This document shows positions 1 to 10,970 of a stretch of DNA of 64,000 nucleotides, piece after piece (the first letter of the stretch is position 1; each line of letters begins with the position of its first letter). The translations under genes and the position numbers were made by a program. Source of the stretch: Cristatella mucedo (Eukaryota > Bryozoa > Phylactolaemata > Cristatellidae); the NCBI GenBank assembly GCA_009760855.2, contig WPIO01000080.1:183501-247500 (forward strand). The letters are read 5' to 3'. The notes beneath the pieces are model-generated. The model saw only the letters and a list, made by a program, of their open reading frames with translations, made no database searches and was not told where the DNA came from.

Positions 1-755
1 GCTTTGTTGCTCTAATGGATCAAGTTGTTTCGAAATTGCTCCTGCAGATTGGGGTTTCCCCATTCTATCCCCAAGATGCCGGACCTCATCTTTGTGGGCT
101 GCCCGGTCCTCGTTGTTTTCTCCGTGTTCTCTATGAGTCACACGAGGCTTGCCAAAAAGTGCGAAAGGTAGGCGCTGTACGAGCACAGCTCTCACTCAGC
201 TGTCGCCGTTGACGGACTGCCTAGGGGTATGTGCCCAGCACGCTGTTAGCCTGTATGAGCTGTTCGGTCGCTGCCGTATATAGGCGCCGGCCTTTCTCAG
301 ATAGGACTGTTGCTCAATTATTCAGTGAAATCTCGAGGAAAATAATGGATACTCTTATTAGATGCTTCTTGTGATATTTTTCGCGGCCTTTTTTAGTGGC
401 TAGCACGTTCTGTCGTGCAACTAGACTCACGGGCTCAGAACAGATGCTGTTTCACGGCCGACACAACTTCTAAAAATAATGCTTCAAAAGCACCTTCAGA
501 AGGGAAGGAGCTGACGATTTAAAATTGCTGAGCTCTGAATTCTGAATCCGATTGTTTTAGACCTCAATTGAATAGAGAAGAACGTCTCATGGAAAATTGT
601 CAACTAAATTCTCGATGTAGTCAAATGAGTTAATGCACTTTGGGGCCAGCTCCATAATAACAGTGGATGGAGGAACACGAATGGAAGAGGACAAGGAATT
701 TCCCATGATTTCTTTGCTGCCGGCAGAATCTCGAGCCTCCAACAGCTGCGCGTTG
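1..755. other. Gene-less stretch at window start
   Basis: I see no convincing coding exon, RNA gene or recognisable transposon here. Short open frames lack codon structure or splice context. Confidence 0.4.
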
Positions 756-763
756 GCCGCCGC

Positions 764-841
<78 letters not shown>

Positions 842-866
842 TGCTGCTGCTGCCGCTGCTGCTGCC
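756..866. repeat. (GCT/GCC)n trinucleotide repeat
   Basis: About 110 bp of almost pure GCC and GCT triplets. It is open in both directions and would encode polyalanine on either strand, so the long alanine frames over it are a property of the repeat and not evidence for a gene. Confidence 0.9.
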
Positions 867-1810
867 CCTACTCTACACGCCTCCACCGGCTGCAGATAGC
901 GTGCCCCTCCCCGCTGCTGGCGGCTCTACCCTCAGCTACTGCTTGTTTGGGGATGCTTCGGCGTGGCTCCATTAGTGGCCCACCGTAGCCGGCTGCCATT
1001 TTAAGCATCCTCCCTTTGGAAATCGTTCAGGCCTCGACCAGCTGCGGAAGCCAAGGAGTTCTCTCGTATGATCACCCGGAAGTGAGCCGCACCGCTCATG
1101 CAGCTTGACTCCTCGCACTCCGAGCAATACCATTGTACCATTAGGTAGCCATAGAAAGCTGTGGCTGAGGACTGGGTTTAGGTAGTCGCAAATTTTAATG
1201 TCACGTCTGGTGTCCTAAAGTGATGCCACGGGCATATAATGTACACTCTAGCGAGTCGTGGCAGAACCAAGGATTTTCATCTGGGGAAGCGAGGACTGCG
1301 AAATTTCTATGCAGAGGCTGCAAAAGAGCAAGACATTCATTTAGGCGGGGCTAGATCCGAAACTGATGAAACATTATGGCAAAAAATCATTGTGTACATT
1401 CTACACGAACTCGGCGGTTGCTTGTCGAGTGGAATAAGGACGTAATTTCGTCGTTGGTGGCAGTCGTACAGCGTATGAATAGGGGCGGGGCTTACCCGCT
1501 GTAGAGGGGCAAATGGTCCACTGCCGCCTGGCTGGCGGCTCTACTGTCGACATACGAAGCTTTTCTGCCAGTCAATAGAAATGCTTAGGAACGTCCTTAA
1601 CCCTAGTGACAGCTAAACGTCGTTTTACTTTTGTGGACGATTCAGTGTGAAAGGCGCTGCATATTTTGCAGCTGGGTTTTTGCTAAAGGCATCGTGTGCC
1701 AGTGGGTCCGAGGCGTGCCTCCTGAGGCGCACTGCAAAATGTCTGATCATTGCTCTCTTCTGACATTGATCATCAGACGTTGATCTGGTCACGTGTGTGG
1801 ACTCGTGCGT
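867..1810. other. Non-coding upstream region of TRIM gene 1
   Basis: No recognisable coding exon or mobile element. Because the first coding exon of the downstream TRIM gene is preceded by an acceptor-like site, a 5' UTR exon and promoter could lie here or further left. I could not identify either. Confidence 0.3.
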
Positions 1811-1815
1811 TTCAG
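1811..1815 (+). other. Possible 3' splice acceptor before the TRIM gene 1 start codon
   Basis: The sequence GTTTCAG ends at 1815, 26 bp before the chosen ATG. The paralogue at 12.35 kb also has an acceptor a few bases before its ATG. Together they suggest both genes have a non-coding first exon. The pyrimidine tract here is weak, so this is tentative. Confidence 0.35.
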
Positions 1816-1841
1816 GGTTCTCTAGAAGGCAACCGGTTCCC

Positions 1842-4800
1842 ATGGCGGCATTGTGCCTGCCGCCAGGAGTCGTCCGCCCTGTGCCTGATGACGACGATTC
1901 AACACTGCAGCAGCAGCAGCAGCTGCTGCAGTGTTGCTGCTGCGGACAGCTGCTGCACGAGCCGCTGCTCCTCGACTGTCTGCACGACTGCTGCAGGAAG
2001 TGTGCGGTAAGCATCGGCGGAGGCGGCGGACGACCTGCGGCCAAGGGCGCCTTCAGCACCACTGATGGCGACGAAGCTTTGCCGCCGCCACGAGGCGTCT
2101 GTCCGGTGTGCAAAGAAGCAGTGGACGTGACGCGCTCTCGCCTTGACCTGTTCATCGCCTCGCGACTGCACGCTCTCGCCCTGAGTGGCGGCGGCCGGGC
2201 GGCGGCCGAGTGCGACTCGTGCGCAGCAGACAACAAGGTGGGCCAGGTAGCGCAGCACCGGTGCGACACGTGCACCAGTTCGCTGTGCGGCGAGTGTCTG
2301 CTGTGGCACAACAAGTTTTACAAGCGGCACTCAGTCGTCGCTCTGGAGGCCGGCTCGCCGGCCAAACAGCAGCACTCTCTGGTGACGACTGCCTCCGCAG
2401 CCGGCAGTGCCTCGTGGCAGGTGGCCTTGTGCGAGCAGCACCGCGGCGCCAGGCTGGACTTCTTCTGCTTCTCGTGTCAGCTGCTCCAGTGTCCCGACTG
2501 CAGTAAGGCTTGCATCGAAGCGAGGCACGACATCACGGCCGTCGAGGGGCCGCGTGCCGACGGCCATGTGGCGCAGCTTCGCGCGTCGATCAGCGCAGCC
2601 CTGGCGGCGGTAGCCGACAAGCTGGCCACTGTCAGGAGCCGTGTCGAAGCAGTAGCAGCAGCTGCTGCTGATGGTGCTAGCTTCGGCAGTGGCGATGCGC
2701 TGAGCCGGCTCGAGGCCGACCGGAAGCGAGACCTGAATCGCCTGCAGTGCAACAAGAACGCCATCGCCGAGGCCGTGCAGCGGGCGTATGAGCGAGCCGG
2801 GGAGAAGTTGCGTTTGTGCTACATAGATGCCTCAGCCGAGGCGGAGGCAAAGCGGCAACGCGACGAGACGCTGGCCGGCGTGCTGCGCTACGGTCTGCTG
2901 TACAGTCGAGCGCTGCTGGACGGAGCGGACAAAGCCAGCCTGCTGCACCAACGCAAGCCACTGCTTGCGCGCCTGCAGGCACTCGCCAAGCGTGTGCAAG
3001 CAGGCGGTGGCGACGAGGCCCAAGTAGCGAGATGCGAGACACTCGTGTCGCAGCAGCCCGCCGACATGGAAATTGTCATCCGGCAGTGGATCGGGCTTAG
3101 CACCGTATCCGACGGCACGGCCGCAGATGAATGCGCTCACCCGCCCCCTCCGCAGCAGCAGCAGCCGTCGGCTGCAGCTGCTGCAGTGAGCACGGTCGCG
3201 AATGCCGGAGGCCGGCGCTCCTCGTCGTCCGCTCCGGGCGATGATGAAGAAGGTGCAAAAAGTACTTGTATGCTTCCATCGGCAGGCGCAGCAGCTGCTG
3301 GCGACGCGCCTGGAGCGGACCCGTGCAGCGTGCAGCCGCCGCCGGGCTCGAGGTCGCCGGGGTTCTCGCTGCTCGCCGAACGAGTCACATCGATCGCCAG
3401 CACGGCCGAGAGACGCAGCTCATCATCGGCAGCACCGCTGTCTGCCGATGATGAGGATGCGGACGAGGGCGGTGCTGACACTGGCCAAGTCCGCAACGAG
3501 GCTGGGCCAGCCTCGTTGCAAGGACCAGCGGCAGCGCGCGACGACGCCGACAGCTGCGCCTCGGCTCGTGCAGACGGCTACTCGGACGGCAGGAAAGACA
3601 GGTCGTTGCCGAGTGGCCTTGACACTTGGCCATCGGCAGAAGACGGTGCGACAACGAACGGGGCGCTTCGTGACGATGGAGAGGTCCCATGCGCCTGGTC
3701 CCAGCAGCGCGGGCGCTGTGGTGCTGCCACGGAGCTTCTGGGTGAGCTCTCGGGGCAAAGAGGTGAGCCCGAGCTGTCGCCTGTCGCCGGTGTAAGCAGC
3801 AGCAGCCGAGGTGAAAGCAGGGCTGGCCTCACTGATGAGCCAGGCCAGCATGCCTCTACCGGCACTCAAGTGCCTGCGGGATCAGCCGCCGCTGGGCACG
3901 CGCTGCTGTCAGGGGTGGCGGATGGTAGGAGCAACATCCGGCCTCAAACCATATCAAGTGCCGGCAGCAGCACGCCTCACGTCGGACTGGTTAGCTCCTC
4001 TGCCTCGACGGTCGGGGCAACGGCCAACCAATCAGCTGCCTCGACCGGGTCGAGCGATCCGTGGTGGCAGCAGCCTCGCATTTCTTCATCGTCGGCTGTC
4101 TCCATGCCAAATGGCTGTGCAGCGCAGACAGAAGCGAACGACATCCAATCACGTGGCCAATCGCAATCGGAGCCTCGAGCAGCAGCAGCAGCCGATGCAC
4201 GCCACGGCGCGCCATCGGAGGTTCGCAAGGGCAGTGGGCTGCCTACGACAGCTTCAGCTGCCAATGCTGGCGGAGACTCCGATGGACCGCCACCACTGGA
4301 GAGCAACTCGGACGACTCGGGAAGCTCTGACATCGAAGGTACGAGAGCATCAAGCTGGCTAGCGCTCAGCAGAGTGCGAGGAGTCTGCGCCCACTCGGTC
4401 AAGCTTTGCCGACATGCTTGGCATTTACCATTTTAACAGTTTAGATAGCAAAATTCTTGTCTGGCTCTGTCTTAGACAGATTCTTCAGCTTTTGTTGTCC
4501 GGCCACGCGACGCAATCAGTGTGGCTGCCGAACTTTCTGGCTTCAGTGCTTGTGATAAAAAAAAAATGTATTAACTAGGCCGATACAACGTAACCGAGTA
4601 GGTGGCCAGCCGTTCTGGCCACAGGCGTTTCAGTCAAGCTCTCGGAAGTTTCACATTTTATCTCGCTCCGGTGGCAACGGCTGTGACACGACGGCTCTGC
4701 GCTAAGGCACTGGGCCGTGATCGCCCAGGAGGTAAGGTGATCGCTCTTCACAACTGAGGTCTTGGGTTCGAATCCTGCAGTCGAGCGATCTTTTATTGCC

Positions 4801-7265
4801 AACTGCAATCGGTGGTGATAGCCGATAAGGCTCTTCTGCCGTTATACAAATGAGGCGGTTAAATCAGCTAAGATTTTTTAAGGCTTGAGCTTAAGGCGGT
4901 TAAATCAGCTAAGATTTTTTAAGGCTTGAGCTTAAGTATACTTATGTAAAGTTGCGTGCAGGATGAAATTTGAAGTAAATGGATATTGTAAATGATTTTG
5001 GTATATTGAAATGTAGCTCCGAAGTGAGGAATGAAGGCTGTGAGTGTACTATACAAAGCTCTCCTGCTTAACACCCACATAGTCTATGTGCCATTGTGGA
5101 GTTACAGCTGGAGATACATTACATTACACGTAGTCTGCTTGTGCAAGAAGAACACGAGTGGCATGTTTGACTGCGTATGCATGCTGACACTGTGCATGCT
5201 GCCACTAACCATATTTGCATGCTGACCCGATGTGTGTCACTACTAACCATGCTAGGCTTGTTGACATTGAGCATGCTACCACTAAACTTTCGACCATGCT
5301 TCCTTTGCAGCATATGTAAAGTGCCTAGATAGAAAGACGTTCAGTTCCCTGAGGGTGCTACACAAATTTATCATTACTATTATGAACACGTCTCTGCGGT
5401 GGTTTATGTGATGTCTTGCCTGAGTCACGAGGCTTTCAGCTCACAGCCGAAGTTGGATGCTATCCGTTGCTGTTCACTTGGGCGATTTACCCGAGCGATC
5501 TGTTTCATCTGCTGCTGCCGCCACCGCCGCTAGACTGCATGCTGCTGCTCTCGGCATGCCTCGTTCTCATATCGCAGTGCCCGAATCGCAGTGCCACCTG
5601 CATGGCACGACATCACATGACACGACATTTAAAAAGAAGCTTAAAGCACACCTGCTTAATTCAGCATTTAGTGGGTCTTTGTCATTCGTACATTTGTGTG
5701 CTTGTGCCTGCTGACACTGAGCCTGCTGCTACTAACCACATCAACATGTTGACCCTGTGCATGTCACATTAAAAGTTGTTATGCTTGATGATGTTGCTCG
5801 TATTACCACTAATCATTTGGTCATGCTTTCTGTACAGCATCTGTAAAGTGCCTAGAAAGAGATTCAGTTCTTCGAGACACTATACAAATGTGTTTTATTA
5901 TTATTATTATTATGCCTGCCTGCTGCAGGTGCCGACCGCCAGCCTCCTGAGGCAGACGACACGATCGGCGAGGCTATGACATACGACAATTTCATTGACG
6001 AAGAAAGCCAGCAGAACGCGACAGATGGCGACACCAGCGCGAGCCACAGCCTCCTGGACGAAAGAAGCAGTGGTGGCAGCAGTGACGTCAGAGGCAGCCA
6101 TGAGCCGGCGGCGGCAGCTCACGGCAGCCAGACAGCAAAGGCAAGAGCTGGCAACTCGACGGTCCGTGAGTCGAAGCCGCCGCCCAGTGACGACAGAGAG
6201 GCAGACGCTTCTGCAGCGTTCGGGTTCGAGCTGGTCAACGACATTCCCAGCAGCAGTGGCGGCGGCAGCTCCACCAGAGGCGGAGCTAGTGCCCTGGTCA
6301 GTCGAAGCCGCAGCGACGCCGATGCTGAGCAAAGTGTGCCCCTCTTCAGCGGTTCCCGCATCGGCTTCAAGCTGTCGTGCGACTGCGTGGACGTGGCTTA
6401 CACGGCCGAGGGCGGCCTGCTGCTTGCCGCCGGCTTCGAGGGTCTGCTGGAGCTGGACGCCTCGAGCGGCAAGGTGCTCAGCGAGTGGCTCCCGCCCTAC
6501 GTCGGCTCGTGGCTCGGCTCGGTGCAGCCGCTCGAAGACGGTCGCGTCGCCGTCGGCATGCCGACGTCGCCATACCTCACCGTGCTGCGCCGTCACGACG
6601 CAGTCGCGACGGCCTGGGCCTTGGACCAGACGATCGCCCTGCACTCGCAGTGCATTTGGCGCCTGGCCACGCGCGGCAGCACGATCGCAGCCGCGTGCAC
6701 CGCCGGCCAGGTGGCGCTCGCCGGCTCGCCGCCGGGTCGCAGCGGCCCGGGTCGCCGGCTGCTCGTCGTATCGGCGGTCGGCGGCATCGAGCTCAGCCTC
6801 GAGCTGCTCTACCCAGTCTGGGGCGTGGCGCTCGGCGAGCGCGTCGTCGTCGCGCTGAGCGCAGGCCCGCAGCCGATGAGCGGCGCCGGCCCAGGCCACG
6901 AGACGTATCTGATCGACGCCTACGGACGAGACGACGGCGAGCTGTGCTGGCGGCACGGCAGCGCCGAGCGAGTCGCCGGCGCCTGCATGTCCGCCAGCGG
7001 TGGCCTGCTGTACGTGTCGCTGCCCGACAGCCGCCGCGTGATGGCCATGAGTGTGGACGGCGGGCATCCGCTGCGCGACGTGCTCGGCTCGACCAACCAC
7101 TGGCTGGACTCGGCGCCCGCCTGGCTGTCGCTGCTCGAGAAGCCGGCGTCCGGCGGCAATAGCAAGGGCAGCCGCCAGCGAGGCGGTGGCACCAAGAGTC
7201 GTGGCTCGATGGCTGTGCTCATGTCCGACAGGCGAGGACTCAGGCTGTATCCTTTCAGCGACTGA
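1842..7265 (+). CDS. TRIM-type RING/B-box protein with C-terminal beta-propeller-like domain (spliced: 1842-4338, 5929-7265)
   Basis: Predicted 1277-residue protein. RING at about residues 31-90: CxxC, then CLHDCCRKC, then CPVC. B-box 1 at about 124-163 (CDSC ... CDTC ... CGEC ... H ... H). B-box 2 at about 197-229 (CEQH ... CFSC ... CPDC ... H). A helical coiled coil follows to about 410, then a Ser/Ala/Gly/Gln-rich disordered region to about 975. The last 300 residues look like repeated beta-strand blades (for example LLLAAGFEGLLELD, LLYVSLPDSRRVMAMS), resembling an NHL or WD propeller. ATG at 1842 is the first ATG in frame; the frame extends upstream only through GTG. The first exon ends AAG|GTACGAG at 4338 with one base of a Gly codon. 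The second begins after CTGCTGCAG at 5929 and restores GGT, so the phases match exactly. By family, RING-B-box proteins are E3 ubiquitin ligases and propeller versions bind protein or RNA targets. The specific target is unknown. Without splicing, the first exon would end after about 32 further residues at 4436. Confidence 0.85.
4700..4865 (+). mobile_element. SINE-2: tRNA-derived SINE
   Basis: An A-box-like TCGCCCAGGAGG lies at 4721-4732 and a perfect B box GGTTCGAATCC at 4765-4775, in the order and spacing of a tRNA-derived pol III promoter. The body continues through a region matching a second copy near 22.9 kb and ends TATACAAATGAGG. There is no cloverleaf for a functional tRNA. Confidence 0.65.
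4853..4936 (+). repeat. Perfect 41 bp tandem duplication at the SINE-2 3' end
   Basis: The unit starting GGCGGTTAAATCAGC and ending in GCTTGAGCTTA occurs twice with no mismatch, at 4853-4893 and 4894-4934, and the match extends two bases further. The 22.9 kb SINE-2 copy carries only the single related sequence TTAAATCAGCTAG, so the duplication is probably recent. Confidence 0.9.
5030..5128 (+). mobile_element. LINE-B 3' terminal fragment
   Basis: Matches the 3' end of the longer LINE-B copies: CTATACAAAGCTCTCCTGC, then ACACCCACATAGTCTATG, then a terminal GTGGAGTTACAG and repeated ATTAC. It is severely 5' truncated, as is typical of target-primed reverse transcription. Confidence 0.75.
5130..5395 (+). 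mobile_element. LINE-A 3' UTR fragment
   Basis: Carries the family's 3' UTR signature: alternating GCATGCTGACACTGTGCATG blocks with CCACTAACC, then GTAAAGTGCCTAGATAGA ... CCTGAGGGTGCTACACAAA and ATT-rich sequence. The terminal stem-loop is degenerate, so this is an older copy. Confidence 0.7.
5400..5915 (+). mobile_element. LINE-A 3' end (ORF2 C-terminus plus 3' UTR)
   Basis: At about 5620 the translation TFKKKLKAHLLNSAF matches the conserved FKKxLKxHL end of L2-type ORF2. The GCTGAC/CTGTGCATG 3' UTR follows, then the stem-loop GTGCCTAGAAAGAGATTC ... GACACTATACAAATG and (ATT)n ending near 5912. The part before 5600 is less clearly alignable. This insertion abuts the acceptor of TRIM gene 1. 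Confidence 0.65.
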
Positions 7266-9570
7266 GGCTCGCCTGTCTGCTGCGAACCGCAGAGGACAGC
7301 TGCTGCTGCTTCGCGAGGTGAGATGGTCCGCCGCTGCCTCGTTGGCTGTCGAACGGACGAAGGCCAATCGGAGCTCTCTGGCGACAAGAGGAACGAACAG
7401 CGTCGGTGCCGGCACAGCACTCCTGCATCGCCGTTGACAGACAGTGGCTTGAGCAGCCATTGTTTGTGTATGCTGGGCTTGCTTTGTGGATCCTGTCCAG
7501 TGCAAGCCGGGCCGTCCCGAGCAGAATGAGGCGTCGTTAAGCTGTGCTTTGCGCCATGCGTTACTTTTGTAAGGTGACGATAGAGGTAGTCGAACGTGAG
7601 TGAAGACTCTCCTCATGCAATCGTTTGCTCCCGCAAAGCGATTGGATGGCCAAAGAGAGCCCAGCTTGTGTTCAAAGCCGTCACAGGCTGAGGATCTGTA
7701 CCTGTTTCTGTTGGTTTATTCTACAGATTTTTGTTGGTTTTTCATCTAAGCACTCATCCTAGCCAACAATGTATCCAGGCGGAAGGCACACGATGATTCC
7801 ATTGATTTCATTCAAAGACGTCAGTGCCAATGATCGAAAGGTTGCACATGACGATGATAAATTAATTACTGATGATGCTAGGGTCGGCAACTTATTTGCT
7901 GGCTAACTTGCATTCGCTAGTGATATCCAGTTCTAGTCAGAGCAAGGTCGTCCGATCCTTGCCTTGGAACTCCTGTGTAGCTGATTCTGTCGAATTATTA
8001 GACAGATTTTTTGAAGCATTACTATGTGTCAGTCCGTCAAAATGACTGCATAAGAGGAGTCTGAAAGAACACTTAGCCGGCTAAAGTCTCACTTTTATCA
8101 GTGATTTGAGTGTAATATTGCTCGTGAATATTCAGACATCAGCCAAAATTATTAAGTATCATGACACGAACGTTTCCCTGGGTTTTGCATCTGGAAATGT
8201 AATACAGTGGTGTCCTTGCCCGAAAACAAGTTCATGAAGGTATATTACCTAAATGTCTTCTTGCTATTTATGGTTGGTCATTTCCAGAGCCACAGTCACG
8301 AGATTGAGTGAACACTTGCTTCAAATGGCTCATGAGTAATCCCCAGTTGAAACGCCTCTTAAAGATAAAGGCTAGTTTATCCAACTGCCTCATTTCCTGC
8401 AGCTTCATTTACATGGCGACAGAAGATCCTTGGAAGATACCATTCTGCCGCCGCCGAGAGCAGGCAATAAAGGCTGCATGACTCAAACCCGTGACTTAAG
8501 CTGTGAGGAGGGAACACTCCATGGCCGGAGCAAAGAAGAGACGGCGAGTACGAGAGGGAGAGGGATCGAGGCCGTCGAACAGGCTGGAAGGAGGTGGCTG
8601 CAGCACTAGTGGGCGTCGCACGACTCAGCTGACCCTTTGCAATTAAATCTCGGTCGGTTATCAGAGGATACCGACCAATTGCCGTTACTAATGAGCTGAC
8701 AGGACGCGAGCACAGGTCGGACAGTGTGGTGAGAGTCGGGCTGGGACAGAACAACATTGCCGGGAAGGGGGGTGCCACGCCCACACTGAGTGCAGACAGG
8801 TCCAAGGACTGCGACTGCACAACTCGATGACAGGCTAACAACAGTACATCCATCGCAAAGTTACGTTGCACTAGTTTCTTTCTTATCGTCGCGTTCTCGT
8901 GTTGCCCTGGCCTTGACCAGGTGTTGCCCCTCGACAGCAATCGGTGGAGGTTAACAGTGGTGGCATTCAAGCTCCAAGACCGTCACTAGCTTTTCCATAC
9001 TTTCCTTAAGAAAATGCCTCCCGAGCGTATGAATGCTATGGTGCGACAATCCGTAAGCAGACATCTAGCGAAGTAAAAGTATAGTCTCTGCAATAGGCAC
9101 CCAATTAAACTTCCAATTCCAATAACGACCCACGGCTAAACTATCATATCTGAACCTACACAGTTGGGCAGGTTACGATTGGTAGAGTTCCAGTCTTTCC
9201 TTCTTCCTGCTGATCACGTAGTGCACGGCCGGTTCGGCTACTCAAAACGGGCCAGTGCTGTACAATCCGCAAAGAGCGGCAGAGTACAACTCAGGGCCGG
9301 TAAAAGCCCGTCAATGGCGAAGGGGTCAAGGCCAACAGACCGGCTGGGATTCCCCATGCGACCCTCCGGGAGCCGGACATTTTCTCGTATCCATACCGAT
9401 AGGCTACGCTCGCTAAATGAAATCTACTTCGAAACGGACTTGCATAGGTAATTATGGTCGCCCGCTGACTTTTCCAGCTCGCAGAGTCTGTGCATCGTGG
9501 TGCTGACCAGGTCCAGATTTTCTGCCTAACGAAAAGTGACTGTAATTTGGCCAGTAGCAGTGAGGTGTTC
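7266..9570. other. 3' flank of TRIM gene 1 and intergenic DNA
   Basis: No AATAAA follows the stop codon closely. The first clear one I found is at 8466-8471, about 1.2 kb downstream, so the 3' UTR end is not resolved. A 197-codon open frame on the minus strand (8377-8970) starts from TTG and resembles no family, so I do not call it. Confidence 0.35.
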
Positions 9571-9605
9571 TAGGGTTTAGGGTTTCGGGTTTAGGGTTTA
9601 GGGTT
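9571..9605 (+). repeat. Interstitial TTTAGGG telomere-like repeat
   Basis: About five heptamer units: TAGGG, TTTAGGG, one TTTCGGG variant, TTTAGGG, TTTAGGG. TTTAGGG is the typical plant telomere unit, while most animals use TTAGGG. The tract is short and may have arisen by chance or by microsatellite slippage. Confidence 0.7.
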
Positions 9606-9789
9606 GAAAAGTAGCGGCAACTAAAGATCGTGACGCTACTTTACTGCCCCGGTGGCTTATGCTGCATGCGTGCGCTTTGTTGTCTTGAGCTCTGACCCGG
9701 TCTACCCCCCACGGTTGCCTCATGTCTCTACCTTCTTAGTTGCTAAAAGTTGCCAGTATTCCCAACGCAAAGTTTTCTTCTAATAGGTG

Positions 9790-10605
9790 ATGATTTTTAC
9801 TACCGTCACTGGGATTTTAGGTGTCGTCTTTGACAACTGTTTAAATTTCGAAATTTTTATTAGGATGACAGCTTTCACATCTAGCTATCACGTGCGATCC
9901 CTATCCAAGATTAGATACTGTTTTCCAAAGTAGCTTGCAATAGTTTTAGATAGCTCCTTGGTTTTGTCCGGGCTTGATTATTGTAATTCCACTTTGGCTG
10001 GTCTACCGAAAAAACCACTAGGCCGCTGCAGCCGGTGATGAATATGTTTGCCCATGTGTCTGTTTGGTTAAAGGAGGTTCGATAGCTTCCGTTTGATCGA
10101 TGGATTCACATATTTAAAGTTCGTAAGCTGACATGCATTTCTGCAACGGCTTGGATCATTCGTACCTAGCTAAACTGACACACCAGTTTCTGCCGCCTCG
10201 TGCCCTCAGGTCCTCTATAGAGAACAAATTAGGTGTTCCGTTCCTATGCTTAAACAACGTTGGCGACAGACGATTTTGTTCTGCATGTGTTAGACTGTGG
10301 AACCCACTTCAACAACTCTTATGCTACTACATCCGCTCTCCTGCTGCCGACGGTGGCAAATCCTTTCCAGCCGCCACGATCTGCTACTTCCTTGCTACTC
10401 ACTACCTCAACTGCTCTCCGGACTCAGCTATGCTTCACAGTTTCTCTTTGTTGTGTGAGATGAAGTCTGTTGGTTTCCGAATGCGTGCCGAAAGCTGCTC
10501 AGGGTTTGACCGTGGCATAGAAAACTCTCCTGCGCAACACCCACATAGTTTTTGGGGCTTTACACGGAGTTACTATTTGAGGTACATTAAATTACCATAA
10601 ATAAA
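9790..10605 (+). pseudogene. LINE-B, old degenerate copy
   Basis: Matches the intact copies in fragments: GTGTCGTCTTTGACAACTG, then CACGTGCGATCCCTATCCA, then GGCTTGATTATTGTAATTCC. The C-terminal part at 10133-10540 translates similarly, with many frameshifts. The end degrades the usual ATTAC tail to ACATTAAATTACC. Clearly older than its neighbour at 10.97 kb. Confidence 0.7.
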
Positions 10606-10970
10606 TTTAGCTTCGCTCATAAGCTTTCTTATTGGGGCTATTTCATAAATGGTCTCCAATGGTAAATCAGTGACCAAGCCTAAAATTTGTAATCGCCAGC
10701 TGTTACAATCTAAAGGTTTGGGTGATCATTATTGCTGCTGTAGTCTGCGACCTTCGGCCTGTGTGTATTGGTGCTCTTAATGTACGACTCGCTGACTCGC
10801 TGTCTCGAAGTACCAGCTTCACTCACCGGTAGTTAGTTCGCCTGCTGTATGTCGAGTTAATTTTGCGTTTATGTCCAGATATCGCTGTGGGAGTTTATAC
10901 ACAATGGCTACAACTTCACCTTACAGATTACTCCAGCCGAACCATTGACTTTGTCTTTCGAGTTTTGCAA

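Larger units (their letters stand above)
4339..5928 (+). other. Phase-1 intron of TRIM gene 1, filled with retroelements
   Basis: A 1590 bp intron with GT at 4339 and AG at 5927-5928. It contains a SINE-2 copy, a 41 bp tandem duplication, one LINE-B tail and two LINE-A tails, all listed separately. It is clearly more AT-rich than the GC-rich exons. The last LINE-A copy ends in (ATT)n only about 15 bp before the acceptor. Confidence 0.8.

Noticed and set aside
587-899. Polyalanine proteins on both strands
   Set aside because: Product of the GCT/GCC triplet repeat; no flanking domain or splice support.
1797-1841. Upstream start extending TRIM gene 1 by 15 residues
   Set aside because: The codon at 1797 is GTG, not ATG. 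The first in-frame ATG is at 1842, and the conserved RING follows it.
4721-4775. A functional tRNA gene at the perfect B box
   Set aside because: No acceptor stem or cloverleaf can be formed, and the sequence continues as a SINE body shared with 22.9 kb.
5910-7616. 568-codon open frame on the minus strand
   Set aside because: It is antisense to the second TRIM exon. High GC and the absence of A/T-rich stops open the opposite strand, and it shows no domain.
8377-8970. 197-codon minus-strand frame
   Set aside because: It starts at TTG rather than ATG, shows no family, and has no splice or polyadenylation support.
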